Assembly (NCBI RefSeq): GCF_020382885.2
Contig: NC_058515.1
Span: 4,075,223 to 4,139,222 of the forward strand
Source of the DNA: Scatophagus argus
Taxonomy: Eukaryota; Chordata; Actinopteri; Scatophagidae
Length of the DNA stretch: 64,000 nt
Reading direction: 5' to 3'
In this document: positions 47,910 through 59,338 of the stretch, piece after piece
How the letters are laid out: every line of letters starts with the position of its first letter
How positions within the stretch are numbered: position 1 is the first letter of the stretch
Made by a program: the position numbers and the translations under genes
The notes under the pieces: generated by a model
Told to the model about the DNA's origin: nothing
Databases searched by the model: none
The model's input: only the letters and a program-made list of their open reading frames with translations

Positions 47910-50405
47910 CTATTGCTTTACACTGGAGTACACGCATTCAGTATTGGTGTTGCTCCTCTGTCTTCTGGATCTGTCAGTCTTGAGATCCTTTAAAGCAGCA
48001 TAATGAAGGTTCTCTGTGTCTTGACGTAACTGGGAAGAAAATATCAAATGATTCATCCCTCTTACAGCAGATACAGAACAAGAGAGGAAAAACAAAATGA
48101 GTGCTCAGGAATCAATTGTGTGTGCAATAATTAATAGTAATGACTGCCTATAGTATATCTGTGCATCCATGACCAACTAGATTGTCCAAGTCCTGACAAA
48201 CGATGTTTGAAAGCTTAAATTACTCTCTATGACACCTGCCGACAGGTGAGGAAAATAAGATAACATTGTGTTAATAAAATTCCTATGTTTTTCCATTAGA
48301 ACTTGACACTTACCGCTGCATTTGTAGAAGAAGTTGTGGAAAATGTCACATTAGACTCTGGTTGTGACACACAAAATGAAAGCCATTTTATTTAATTGCA
48401 ATAATCAGTAAAACTTCCCATTAGCTTTAAACAGTAACAGTTACCTGTATATTGGCAGCTCGTTTTGTTCATCTTGTACACAGTGAAAGCCAGTAACACA
48501 ACCAGGATGGTGGTGAATGCCAAAGCTGCACTCAAGATATACACAAGAGAGACAAGAGAGTCCACCTCATCTGTGGAGAGGCAGACACCAGGAGACATTA
48601 CAGGAGACATTACATTCTTATGTTTTTTTCTCATCTGCTTTGGGTATTTTGATCTTAAAATAATGCTGGTATGACCATTTGTACATTGAAAGACAGGTAC
48701 GTCATTCTAATTTTCGCTACAAAGAGATCCCTTAATAAAGCCATGTCAGCTCAAGTAACTGGGGACAACTCTGTGCGTGTGTGTGCATGGTTACTGCTCA
48801 TGATGAGCGGACATGAAAGTGTGTGTGAACTGGCGAATTCTGTTGAGTGGTCAGTCTGACTAGAAGAAGTGCAGTATAAATTAAATGCACATGAGAATCC
48901 ACTTCATCTGTCAGGAGGCAGACACCAGAAGACATTACACATTTAATGTGTTTTCTAATCTGGTTTGTTATCTATCTTAAAAAGAATTCTGGCTTGACTA
49001 TTTGATACACTGAAAGAGATGGTGTCAGTCTAAATTTTGCTTCTGATCACTACAAATATATCCCTTCACAAAGCATTTTCAGTGCGAGCAATGGGTGTCT
49101 GTGTGTGCACGGTTACTGTTCATGATGAGCCGGCATGAACGTGTGTGTGTGAATTGATGAATGCTGACCTTTGCTGTAAAGAGCTTTGAGTGGTCAGTCA
49201 GACTAGAAGTATCAGCTGTATCAAACGGACTAGCAGTCCATTTACAATTCATATGAGCTTAAACTTGGGACAAGAAATTTGCACAAAACAAGGACTGTAG
49301 ATGTTTTAGTGTCCACACTGGAGTTGCATTAGGAAGGAGCTACTTCATGGTCAGAGCAGACATGAGTAAGAATTATAGTTAGCAGTAAAGCATTTTAGCA
49401 TGTGTTTACTACATTAAGGTAGACTTACAAACATGTCTGTTCGGGAGTTATTTATCAAAGAAGACAACCTAAAACAGTTACTCACAGTCAACGTCTAACT
49501 TAGTCCAGTCGCTAAACAGAATGTGTCCACATGAGGCAACAGCACAGGAGTAGGTCCCAGCATGAGAAACATTCAGGTTCTTCATTGGCAAGCTGTAGAC
49601 ACAGGAGTGTGTTTGTGTGTTGGGTTTCCTCTCACACTGATCATTCCTGCCTCCATGGGTGTAAATGAGTCCTGGATGAGATTCTCCAGAGTTTTTGAAC
49701 CAGTAAACATTGTGTTCTCCATCACAGGTCCCAGTGTGTACTGTACAGTTCAGAGTCACAGAGCCTCCTGGCTGGATGGTCTCCGATGCTGACTGATGGA
49801 CCAAAACTGGGGTTTTCAGTTCTGATCCCTTTACGGTGATGGTTGTGCCCTCACAAAATTCAAAAGAATAGAACTTGTTCTTTATGCAGTAGTAAGTACC
49901 TGAGTCTGAAATTTGAAAATCTGAAATCTTCAGCTGATATTCATGATTTTCAGTGTGCACTGAGAAACGTGGATTCTTAAATTCATCATGAAAGGTGATG
50001 TTGCCATCATAACTGGTGAATGAAGACACCAGCTTTGGGGTGAATCCCACAGTTTCCTTATACCAGTAAAAAGTTAGTGATCCCTTATCAAGACAGAAAC
50101 ACGACAAATTCACACTTTGTCCAACATCAACTGACAGAAAATGTAATGATGACTGCTTTAAAGCTGTTGTGTGAGCTGAGGAGAAGATAAAGAAACAAAG
50201 CAAACACACATTTAATTAAATTCATTCAACTGAAAATGTTGGAATGAGCTGTACTGCAGAATAAATGAACACACATTACAACCAAACATATGGTAATAGT
50301 ATACATTAAAAGGTATAGCAGAGGACAGACAGTAACAAAATACAACTTACCAATATTCACCACAATCAGACAAGCGAAGCACAGAGCAAAGGTTGGAGGT
50401 GCCAT
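47910..50405 (-). CDS. N5: inhibitory NITR, relative of N3
   Basis: Exons: leader 50351-50405 (MAPPTFALCFACLIVVNI), V-I 49486-50175 (690 nt), TM 48445-48570 (126 nt), linker 48314-48357, tail 47910-48029. The V domain has LSCFCLDKG, FYWYKE, DSGTYYC and FCEGTT. The I domain shares HILFSDWTKLDV and GTYSC with N3. The TM exon has an extra SLV triplet before LVYILSAALAFTTILVVLLAF, also seen in N6 and N7, from a 9 bp tandem duplication. The tail is identical to that of N3 (LHYAALKD, CVYSSV) but uses CAA for the last Gln. The leader and upstream region match N6/N7 rather than N3, so N5 looks like a mosaic. The TM-to-V intron is longer than in N3 through a partial duplication around 48620-49370. Confidence 0.87.
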
Positions 50406-50879
50406 GTCACTTCAGATGCTGCTATGAGTGAGCTGAATCTCTCTATGTTCTCTCCACTTCACTGAGAGGACTGTGTTTGACCGGCCAATCAGATTGAATG
50501 TCTTATTTTGGAAACACTGAACACATGTTCAGTGATCTGCAACACGACAATGCTGGTCTTTACATCTCTCTCTGGTGTGCTAAGAGACAAATATTAATAA
50601 CAAAAGATAGTATTATGTAAAAAGACACTCACACTTCACATCTAACTTTAAGCTAAGTTATCCACTGAGGTCTATAGTGGGCAAAGTTTGGCATGTGAGA
50701 GTCTTTTCACATAGATACATACCTATCTACAGTGAGGAGGGAATCATTTTCATGATTAAGACAAAGACACTCTGCAAAGAAAGAAAAAAAATCAATAAAA
50801 TCTGACTTTCAAAACCAGTGAAATGCATATAATACATGTACTCAATACTATAATATGCCGACAGATGTTGAACTCACAC

Positions 50880-50985
50880 AAGCACAGGCAGAACATGCAA
50901 ACTCCACACAGAAGGACCCAGACCAGGATTAGAACCTGGAACCCTGTTGTTGTGAGGCAGCAGTGCTAACCACTACACCGGTCGT
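50880..50985. repeat. Interspersed repeat (minus-oriented SINE-like piece)
   Basis: AACATGCAAACTCCACACAG, then AACCTGGAACCCTGTTGTTG and GTGCTAACCACTACACC: a recurrent fish/vertebrate repeat body. It is immediately followed by another SINE, so this is a nested or tandem insertion. Confidence 0.6.
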
Positions 50986-51215
50986 GGATCAGCGGTTAGG
51001 GTGTCGGACCCGTAACCAGTGGATCGCTGGTTCGATTCCCCGTACCGGTGTCCATGGCTGAGGTACCCTTGAGCAAGGTACCTAACCCCCACTGCTCCCC
51101 GGGCGCTGCACGCGGTCGCCCACTGCCCCGGGATTGCTGTGTGTGTGTGCACGTCACTTGGGAGGGTTAAATGCAGAGCACGAATTTCATTGGAGTGAGT
51201 TCCCTCCAATGACAA
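50986..51215 (+). repeat. tRNA-derived SINE (second family)
   Basis: The head reads GTGGATCAGCGGTTAGGGTG and GGTTCGATTCCCCG, resembling tRNA A and B boxes. The tail reads GGGTTAAATGCAGAGCACGA followed by ATTTCATTGGAGTGAGT. Its head differs from the SINE at 34985. Confidence 0.75.
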
Positions 51216-53330
51216 AATATGTCACTTTCTTAAGACCACTGTGCTGCAACAATATGTCTTAAAACAAGCCCAGTCGATTTCCACTGGACCTCATCGGCTC
51301 GTGTCAGCCCTGCACATGGGCCCTATGTGCGTGCCATGACTTGTATGGGTATAGAAAAGTTGACTCAGCATTTGCTCCACAACGTTGTCTGGCATAAAAG
51401 GGGATACTCAGCTTTTCTGTCTTCAGCTTCTCACCAGTGACAATCTCAGTCACAGTCAACTCTGACTGTCAATGCAATTTCTGACCCTTGTTAATTTTTC
51501 AACTACAATAACCTTTTACATTCATAGCAGCTAAATGCTGGAGGGAGGGAGAGAGAGAGAGAGAGAGTTTAAGTCTGAACTTAAACTTTGGCCCAGACCT
51601 GGACATCTCAACTGTGTCAGCGAGTGAAAAGAACTGAAACCAGTGATGTCCAAAAGAGGCAGGTTCAGAGTAAAATCCAGAAAAGATGAAGTCTTTGAAA
51701 AAGCAAGGGAAAAGCGGAGCTGTGCAGGCAAAATGAAGGGCTGCTCTAATCTCCTTCCAAAGTTGGAGGCAGCGGCAGCCTGCTGAGCTGACGGGAATTT
51801 AAGGCAATGAAGTGACTCGATCTTTCAACAAGTGTGAGTAGAACAGAATTACCTTTTGAAGATGGCAAACCAGAGATACCATGGTGAGACAGTACAGGGG
51901 AGGGACTAAGTAGACCCACTAAAGGACGATGAGAAACCTTTTTTAGGCACAGATAGAACAGACAGAGACATATTCCTTAGTGTCACTGTTTTTCAGAGTC
52001 ATCAGAAAATTCCTGAAGATGGCAGGTTTCTGTGCAGTGCTTGAAGCCTGTGGTGTAGATGGTGAAGAGGAAGGGACAGAGGACAGTCCCCTGTGGAGCC
52101 CTGGTGTTGCTGGTCACTCTGTCTGACGTGCAGCACTTTAGGCGATTATTTAATAAAGCATTTTCAATGCATATAATTGTAGATAAGACTGCATGTGTGT
52201 GCATGTTTACTGCTCATGATGAGTGGACATGAAAGTATGTGTGAACTGGGGAATGCTGTTTTCTGTTGTAAAGCATTTTGAGTGATCAGTGAGACTAGAA
52301 GAAGCACAGTATAAATACAGTCCATTTATCATTCATGTCAGCTTAAACTTTGGAACACAAATTTACACACTAAAAGGACTGTAGATGTTTCCTCGTCCAC
52401 AGTGGAGTTGTGTAGTGAGGTTATGAATGCAACCAGGAAGTTCAGCAAGACTCCTCCTAGCTCCTCCCCCTGCTCAGGTGCAGCATATAAGGATCCAGCT
52501 GGCTCAGTTTCTCCCTTTTGCTGGTCTGTGATGGTGGCTGCTGTGCTGTTGAGTCTGTTTGGTTTTCCTTTTTATATTATTTATTTCCTTTTGGACCAGT
52601 TTTCATCTGTTTTAGCCTCATTTGTGCTGTTTTGATTTCTTTTGAGTGCTTTTGTTTCACTTTGGCCAGTTTTTGCTTGCTGTGTTTATTTGTTGGGGTT
52701 TTGATTTGTTCATCTGGTCCAACTCCGTTTGCTTAATTTAAGTATATTTGTTAATTCCTTGATTTGAGTTTGTATGTTTATTTTGGGATAATGTTTATCA
52801 ATTGGGTTGTTGGTTTTGTTAACCTTTTGTTTTCCAGGCAGCTTGTTTATATCATTGGTTTTCTTTCAGAGTAAAACAACCTCTTTATTTTGTATTGTGT
52901 TTGCATTTTCCTTTTTTTCCAGCAGTTTCCATCCTTTGTTGTTGTGGCTTTAGCTTTGATTAAATTGCAGTGTTTCAATTAAATTTATTTACTTTACCGA
53001 ATCTACTGTCTCTGCCTCCTCAGTCTTGAACCGGTGTCCTCTGAGGATTCCTTATTTATTATACTTCTAGATTTTCACATCCTGAGGTGCAAGTCCCCAG
53101 GTGGTGTTGTCAGCTCTTAAATTTAGCTGAAAATTTCAAATTAAACCACCACTCCTTGCCAGAGCTGCATTAGAAAGGAGAAAGAATTACTTGAAAAGTC
53201 AGTGCAGACGTGAGTAATTATTATAGTGAGCAGTAATTCATGTTAGTATTTGAGTATGATTTTATGAAAGGCTTACAAGTGTGTCAGTTAAGTTTTTTTT
53301 TTTTTTTAATCAAATACGAAACTATGCTAC
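51216..53330. other. Intergenic region between N5 and the N-pseudogene fragment
   Basis: It contains a GA microsatellite (51550-51568) and a T-rich stretch (52500-53000). A short piece at 52145-52400 resembles the flank sequence between NITR linker and V exons (GCTCATGATGAGTGGACATG, GTAAAGCATTTTGAG). A TATA-like CAGCATATAAGGATCC at 52482 precedes the T-rich stretch, so a promoter-bearing repeat is possible but unproven. No gene is called. Confidence 0.45.
51541..51569. repeat. GA/GAGG microsatellite
   Basis: A GGAGGGAGGGAGAGAGAGAG run between unique flanks. Confidence 0.8.
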
Positions 53331-53334
53331 AACA

Positions 53335-53575
53335 ATTAATCACACAAGGTCCAACTTGGTCTTGTGTCCAAATAGCAGGTGTGCACATGAGGTAACAGCA
53401 CAGTATTAGGTCACACACTGATCATTCTTGCCTCCTTGGGTGTAATAATGAAAAAAAAAAAGTCCTCAATGAGGTTCTTAAGAGTATTTGAACCAGTCGA
53501 AAGTGTGTTTGCCACCACAGGTCACAGTGTGTCCTGGGGCCTGTGTCAGCTTCAGCCTGACATTGTTGTAATTAG
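53335..53575 (-). pseudogene. Decayed NITR I-domain fragment
   Basis: Minus-strand pieces match the I domain in order: TCTGTGGTGG for the CDG region, the TGGTTCAAATAC form of YWFK, DQC before a large gap, then GTCACCTCATGTGCAC for the CAVAS[CG]H region and the KLDL end. Frameshifts, an A-run insertion near 53450 and a lost block make it non-functional. No V, leader or TM exon was found beside it. Confidence 0.75.
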
Positions 53576-54450
53576 ACCCGACCACTGTTAAGCAACTTTT
53601 TGACCAAGTTCAACCTACCCACTTTTGCACTGACAAGCAGTGTTCCCCAAAAAGAAACTGTGGTTCATCAGCAACGTGTAAGATGCTCACAGGAGAAAAC
53701 ACTCAAGATGTAAGCTAAGTGAAGACTTTATTTCAAGGGGTTTAACAAAAGTGTGGCATTAACCATTCAGGAAGCCATTTTTATACACCCACCCCTTTTT
53801 TGGTGGCTCGTAAATGATGGGATCAACTAACATAATTGCAAATATAAGGCTTGTTTTTAATACTTGGAGGACAATTCTTTGCCGTGAATGACTGCCTGAA
53901 GTCGAGAACCCACAGAGATGATCAGTTGCTGAATTTCCTCCTTTTAAAGGATGACTTACTTACTTACTTCACGTCTGAAACGGCAGACACAAAGAACAGA
54001 AAGGCTCTGACATGTCCTTACTTTACTGTTACCTACAAAGTAGTTTTAAGAACTTTCTTACAGGTTTGTGACAATGTACACCATAAACAACCTGGAAAAA
54101 AAGTTCTGTGAAGATTTGTGATACCCTGTGGATGTACATACAGCTGATGTCACTTATGCAGGATTGGTTCAGGAAATTCTAGAAAAGGTAATCCCAGCAG
54201 CACTTCAGAGGTGTGAGTGTGTTTCTTTGAAATGTGAGGAGAAACGGGAGAAGTCAGCAGATGTTTCACAACTGGTATCACTACAGAGAAACCCTCCGAC
54301 ACCATACTTTCTTTCACTGCAAGTTTATTACAAGGGAAGCTTTTGTATGTATTAAAATTGGTGGAATCATGTCAGGTTCAGGAAAATTCTAATCAGCCCA
54401 ATAAAAAATGTCTTGTTATGAAGAAACAAAGGACAAAAACACATCTGGGT
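53576..54450. other. N6 3' flank
   Basis: No gene. Sequence at 53980-54330 parallels the 3' flanks of N2/N4 (GACATGTCCTTA, AGAGGTGTGAGTGTGTTTCT, GAAACCCTC). Confidence 0.55.
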
Positions 54451-56698
54451 CTACTGCTTTACACTGGAGTACACACATTCCTTATTGGTGTTGCTCCTCT
54501 GTCTTCTGGATCTGTTGACCTTGAGGTCACCTAAAGCAGCATAATGAAGGTTTTCTGCATCTTGACACACCTGGTATGAAATAAATAAATAAATTAAAGG
54601 ATTCATTGGTATCAGAACAGATACAGCAAGAAAAGATGTGTATGGAACACAGAAAGCTTCATATAGAGGAAAAACAAAATGAATGAGCTGAAATGAATCA
54701 TGTGTGCAATAATTAATAATAATGATGCCCCAAAACAGACAGTGAATCTGTGTATCTGTGACCAATTAAATTGTCCATATCCTGACTTCTGACTGCTAGC
54801 AGCCAAAGCTGACCCATATTGCTGAAACGATGTTTCACAGCATAAATTACTCTCTGTGACATCTGCTGACAGGTGAAGAAAATAATGTTGTGCTTTTAAA
54901 ATTCCTTTATTTTTCAATAGAAAATGACACTTACCGCTGCATTTGGAGCAGAAGCTGTTGAAAATGTCGCATTAGACTCTGGTTGTGACACACAAAATGA
55001 AGGCCATTTTATTTGAGTGCAATACACAGTAAAACTTGCTGTCATCTTCAAACAGTAACAGTTACCTGTATATTGGCAGTTCCTTTTGCTAAACTTGTAC
55101 ACTGTGAAAGCCAGTAACACAACCAGGACGGTGGTGAATGACAAAGCTGCACTCAAGATATACACAAGAGAGACAAGAGAGTCCACCTCATCTGTGGAGA
55201 GGCAGACACCAGGAGACATTACAGGAGATATTATATTTTATGGCTATTTTTAGATATTTTGATATGTATCTTAAAACAGTACTGCCATGACCAATTGTAC
55301 GTTGAAAGAGAGGTTCGTCATTCTAATTTTTTCTGCTGCTCGCTACAAAGAGATCCCTTTATAAAGCCATATCAGTTCAAGTAATGGGGGTCGAGTGTGC
55401 ATGTGTGTGTGCATGGTTACTGCTCATGATGAGCAGCCATGAAAGTGTGTGCATTGAATTGTTGAATTCTGTTGTAAAGTGTTTTGAGTGGTCAGTCAGA
55501 ATAGAAGAAGTGCAGTATAAATAAATTCTGTCTATCATTCATATGAGCTTAAACTTTGGATTGTTAATTTGCACAAGACAAGGACTGCAGATGTTTTATC
55601 TCCCACAGTGGAGTTGCATTAGGAAGGGGCTACTTCATGGTCAGTACAGACACAAAAAATTGTCATTGTGAGCCGCAATTCATGTTAAAATGTGAGCATC
55701 ATAATTGACGTAGACTTACAAATCTGTCTGTTAAGGAGTTATTGATCAAATAAGACAACCTCTGTTAGAACAGCTACTCACACTTAAAGTCCAGCTTGGT
55801 TGCGTCTCCAAACAGTATGTGTCCACATGAGGCAACAGCACAGTAGTAGGTCCCAGCATGAGAAACATTCAGGCTCTCCATTGTCAAAGTGTAAGCACAG
55901 GAGTGTGTTTGTGCGCTGGGTCTCCTCTCACACTGACCTTTCCTGTCTCCATGGGTGTAAATGAGTCCTGGAGGAGATTCTCCAGAGTTTTTGAACCAGT
56001 AAACACTGTGTTCTCCATCACAGGTCCCAGTGTGTACTGTACAGTTCAGAGTCACAGAGCCTCCTGGCTGGATGGTCTCCGATGCTGACTGATGGACCAA
56101 AACTGGGATGTTCAGACCTGAACCCTTCACATTTATAGTTGTGCCCTCACAAAATTCAACAACAATGTAATTGCTCTTTATGCAGTAGTAAGTACCTGAG
56201 TCTGAAATTTGCAAATCTGAAATCTTCAGCTGATATTCACGATTTTCAGTGTCCACTGAGAAACGTGGATTCTTAAATTCATCATGAAGAGTGCTGTCAG
56301 CATTATAACTGGTGACAGAAGACACCAGCTTAGGCGTCAGTCCCACAGTTTGCTTATACCAGTAAAAAATTTGTGATACCTCATCGAGACAAAAGCATGA
56401 CAAGGTCACACTTTCCCCAACATCAACTGATAGAAAACGTAATGATGACTGCTTTAAAGCTGTTGTGTGAGCTGAGGAGAAGATGAAGAAACAAAGCAAA
56501 CACACATTTAATTAAACTCTACCATGTTGGAATGAGCTGCAGAATAAATGAGCACATATTACAACCAAACATATGGTAATAGTAATATGTTATAGTAAGG
56601 TTATCGTATCATAGATGACAGACAGTAACAAAATACAACTTACCAATATTCACCACAATCAGACAAGCGAAGCACAGAGCAAAGGTTGGAGGTGCCAT
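54451..56698 (-). CDS. N6: inhibitory NITR
   Basis: Exons: leader 56644-56698 (MAPPTFALCFACLIVVNI), V-I 55782-56471 (690 nt), TM 55066-55191 (126 nt), linker 54935-54978, tail 54451-54570. The V domain has LSCFCLDEV, FYWYKQ, DSGTYYC and FCEGTT. The I domain has NCTVHTGTC, HSVYWF, QCERRPS, GTYYCAVASC and a J-like FGDATKL, where the second Gly is Ala. The TM has the extra SLV triplet and runs into KFSKRNC in place of KMNKRNC. The tail has LHYAALGD and CVYSSV. It is the tandem partner of N7 at an offset of 4888 bases. Confidence 0.88.
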
Positions 56699-57230
56699 GT
56701 CACTTCAGATGCTGCTATGAGTGAGCTGAATCTCTCTATGTTCTCTCCACTTCACTGAGAGGACTGTGTTTGACCGGCCAATCAGATTGAATGTCTTATT
56801 TTGGAAACGCTGAACACATGTTCAGTGATTGCAACACGACAATGTTAGTCTTTGAATTTATGTACATGTGATTGGTGTGCCAAGAGACAATTAATAACAA
56901 ATGAAAGTTGTGTGTAAAAAGATACTCACACTGAGATCTAACTTCAAGCTATATTATCCACTGGGGTCTACAGTGTGCAAGGTCTGACATGTGAATGTGT
57001 GAAGCCTGCAAATCAAGCAATAAAATTATATAATCTGACTGTCAGGAACATAAAGAAATACAGAAAAATAAATGTGTGCCAAAGTAGTGATCAGATATAA
57101 AGTGTCATCTCACCACTATGTGACCCTCAAAACACCTGTAATACTTGAGTTGCTCCACACTTGAATGTAAGCAAACCGCTTAGGCTCAAATCTCCACTTA
57201 TTTATTTCAACCGGGTAGTTCAGAATATTT

Positions 57231-58045
57231 TCAATTCAATTCAGTTTATTTATATAGCCCCAAATCACAACAAAAGTTATCTCATGACACTTTCCACTTA
57301 GAGCACGTCAAGACCAAACTCTTTAAACTTTGTAATACAGAGAGCCCAACATTCCCCCATGAGCAAGCATTGGCAACAGTGGCGAGGAAAAACTGCCTTT
57401 TAGAAGGCAGAAACCTTGGAGCAGACCCCTTGACTGGTTGGGTTGAGAGAATGAGCACACAAAAAGAGATGCATAGCAGCAGCAATAATACCAGAAGTAT
57501 TGGAAATGTAGATAATGATAATGATGAAGTATACAGAAGGTACTATGGTGATTATGGTAACAATAGTAATATAGTAACAATAATAATGGTAGTAGCTGTA
57601 CAGAATAGTAATAGAATTAAAATAGATCAGGACTAAACAGTAGCAATCGCAGTAGGTTTCAAGCAAGACAGTAGAAGGAGAATCCGTGGGAACCAGCGAG
57701 ACAAGAAAGCACAAGAACTCCAGGGAAGAAGCTGAGTTAGTAACATGCATTAATGGGATATAAATGTGTGCAGAAGAACAGGAAGAGGAAGAGAGAGCTC
57801 AGTACATCGTGGGAGATCCCCGGCAGTCTAAGCCTGTAGCAGCATAACTCGGGGCCAGCCCTAATGATAAGCTTTATCGAAACGGAAAGTTTTAGGTCTA
57901 CTCTTAAACGTAGAGAGGGAGTCCGCCTCCTGGATCGAAACTGGAAGATGGTTCCACAGTAGAGGAGCTTGATATAGAGATGAAGATCTTGGCCAAAGCC
58001 CGACGGGACCCAACGAGACCCGACGGGACCCCACAAATGCAGAGA
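57231..58045 (-). mobile_element. L2-like LINE, 3' end and 3' UTR, minus strand
   Basis: The minus strand begins with the degraded end of the reverse-transcriptase frame (SFDPGGGLPLYV-type residues, then FR and SL), followed by a long 3' UTR ending in CTATATAAATAAACTGAATTG. The same family's upstream part is at 62185-63240. On the plus strand GAGGAAAAACTGCCTTTTAG and CCCCCATGAGCAAGCA are hallmarks of this common fish repeat. A TAATAATAG-rich microsatellite lies at about 57480-57620. Confidence 0.7.
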
Positions 58046-59094
58046 TAAATAAAATCTGTTCACTATAAATTAACAGCTATATAACCATTCAGATACAAAT
58101 AGCAACATACTGTTCATATTTCTGATCTGTATTGTGCATTTCAACAAAATATTCATTCACTCTTACTAAGTGTGTCCTGATTGAAATTTTGATGACTGAA
58201 GTTTTCTCCATCTGGGGCAGATGCAAATCTTGCTCACAGTGATTAATCTGACTCATATGTTATGTTCAATGCCATCATTTTTGTGCAGTTTGATCAGTCT
58301 ACCTTTTTTAATGTTTCCTACAGACATTTAGTTTTGTACTCACGAGTGACACATTGAAAAAATCACTTGAACTGCTCTCTGCAGTAGTGTCTGAGACTTC
58401 CTGACTGAAAGCAAGTCAGCAGCAGTGGAAACTGACGGGGACCACAGAGTGTAGTTTGTGGGTCATCTGTGTATTGGTTGAGCTCAGAGCCAAATATACG
58501 AGTGGAAAACAAGTGACACAAAGTTTTAGGTTACGCTTTAGGCTGCAGTTATGTGCATAAATTACAGGTAAAATGTGACTTGTCACTGTGTGGACAAGTG
58601 AAAAATATGACTGAAACTCCTCCTGTGGAGGCACATTAGCACAGCATGAAACTCGTACATGTCCCACAATGCACCTCAGTAGTATGATTTCATTTAACCC
58701 ACTTGTTTTCAAACAAGTTAGTTCTGCTCATGATCAAACTGACATTCACTTTAACTACAACATCAACTATTGTGCCATCTGTTCTTCGACTGAAGTAAAG
58801 GATCAAAATGCTTCTGTTGTGGACAGGATCTGTAGGTCAGATTCAGAGAGAAACTGAGAGTCACTGATGTACATGGAGACATCCTGCATGAAACAGCAGA
58901 GACAAAGAACAGACAGGCTTTGACATGTCCTCACTTTATTTTTTCTGTTATTATTATTTATCTTTTATTTATAGTCTGGTGACAAATGGTGGAAATCAGC
59001 TTATGTTTCACAGCTGCCATCAATTCAGAGAAACTCTGACACAAGACTTTCTTTCTGTGGTAATCTAATACAGAACAAGCCTTTATGTTCATTG
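58046..59094. other. N7 3' flank
   Basis: No gene. The shared TGTGCCATCTGTTCTTCG run is at 58769, and CTGACTGAAAGCAAGTCAGC near 58402 parallels 35412 and 46935. Confidence 0.6.
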
Positions 59095-59240
59095 ACATTG
59101 CATGGTGGGTCTGCGATTGACTGGCGACCAGTCCAGGGTGAACCCCGCCTCTCGCCCGTAGTCAGCTGGGATAGGCTCCAGCTTCCCCGCGACCATGACG
59201 GATAAGCGGTATAGAAAATGGATGGATAGATGGACATTGC
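59095..59240 (+). repeat. Widespread fish repeat (GATTGACTGGCGACCAGTCC family)
   Basis: GACTGGCGACCAGTCCAGGG, ACCCCGCCTCTCGCCC, GCTGGGATAGGCTCCAGC and GGATAAGCGGTATAGAAAAT are the standard consensus pieces in order. The insert is flanked by an apparent target duplication, GACATTGCATGGTG (59092 and 59232), about 14 bases long. Confidence 0.8.
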
Positions 59241-59338
59241 ATGGTGAAGTCCTATCAGGTGTTCATGTTTCAGGGAAATTCTAACTACGAATAAAAAAAT
59301 GTCTTGTTATGAAACATAATATAGAAACACGGCCAGGT

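Noticed and set aside
50986-51060. Possible tRNA gene (A and B boxes)
   Set aside because: The head is followed by a SINE body and cannot fold the full acceptor stem; it is a tRNA-derived SINE.
52402-53050. Possible solo LTR or promoter of an unknown gene (TATA-like box then T-rich run)
   Set aside because: No matching second copy, no TG..CA-bounded ends or target duplication that I could see; left as unassigned.
57323-57750. Tyr/Ile-rich minus-strand frame
   Set aside because: Translation of a TAATAATAG-type microsatellite within a LINE 3' UTR.
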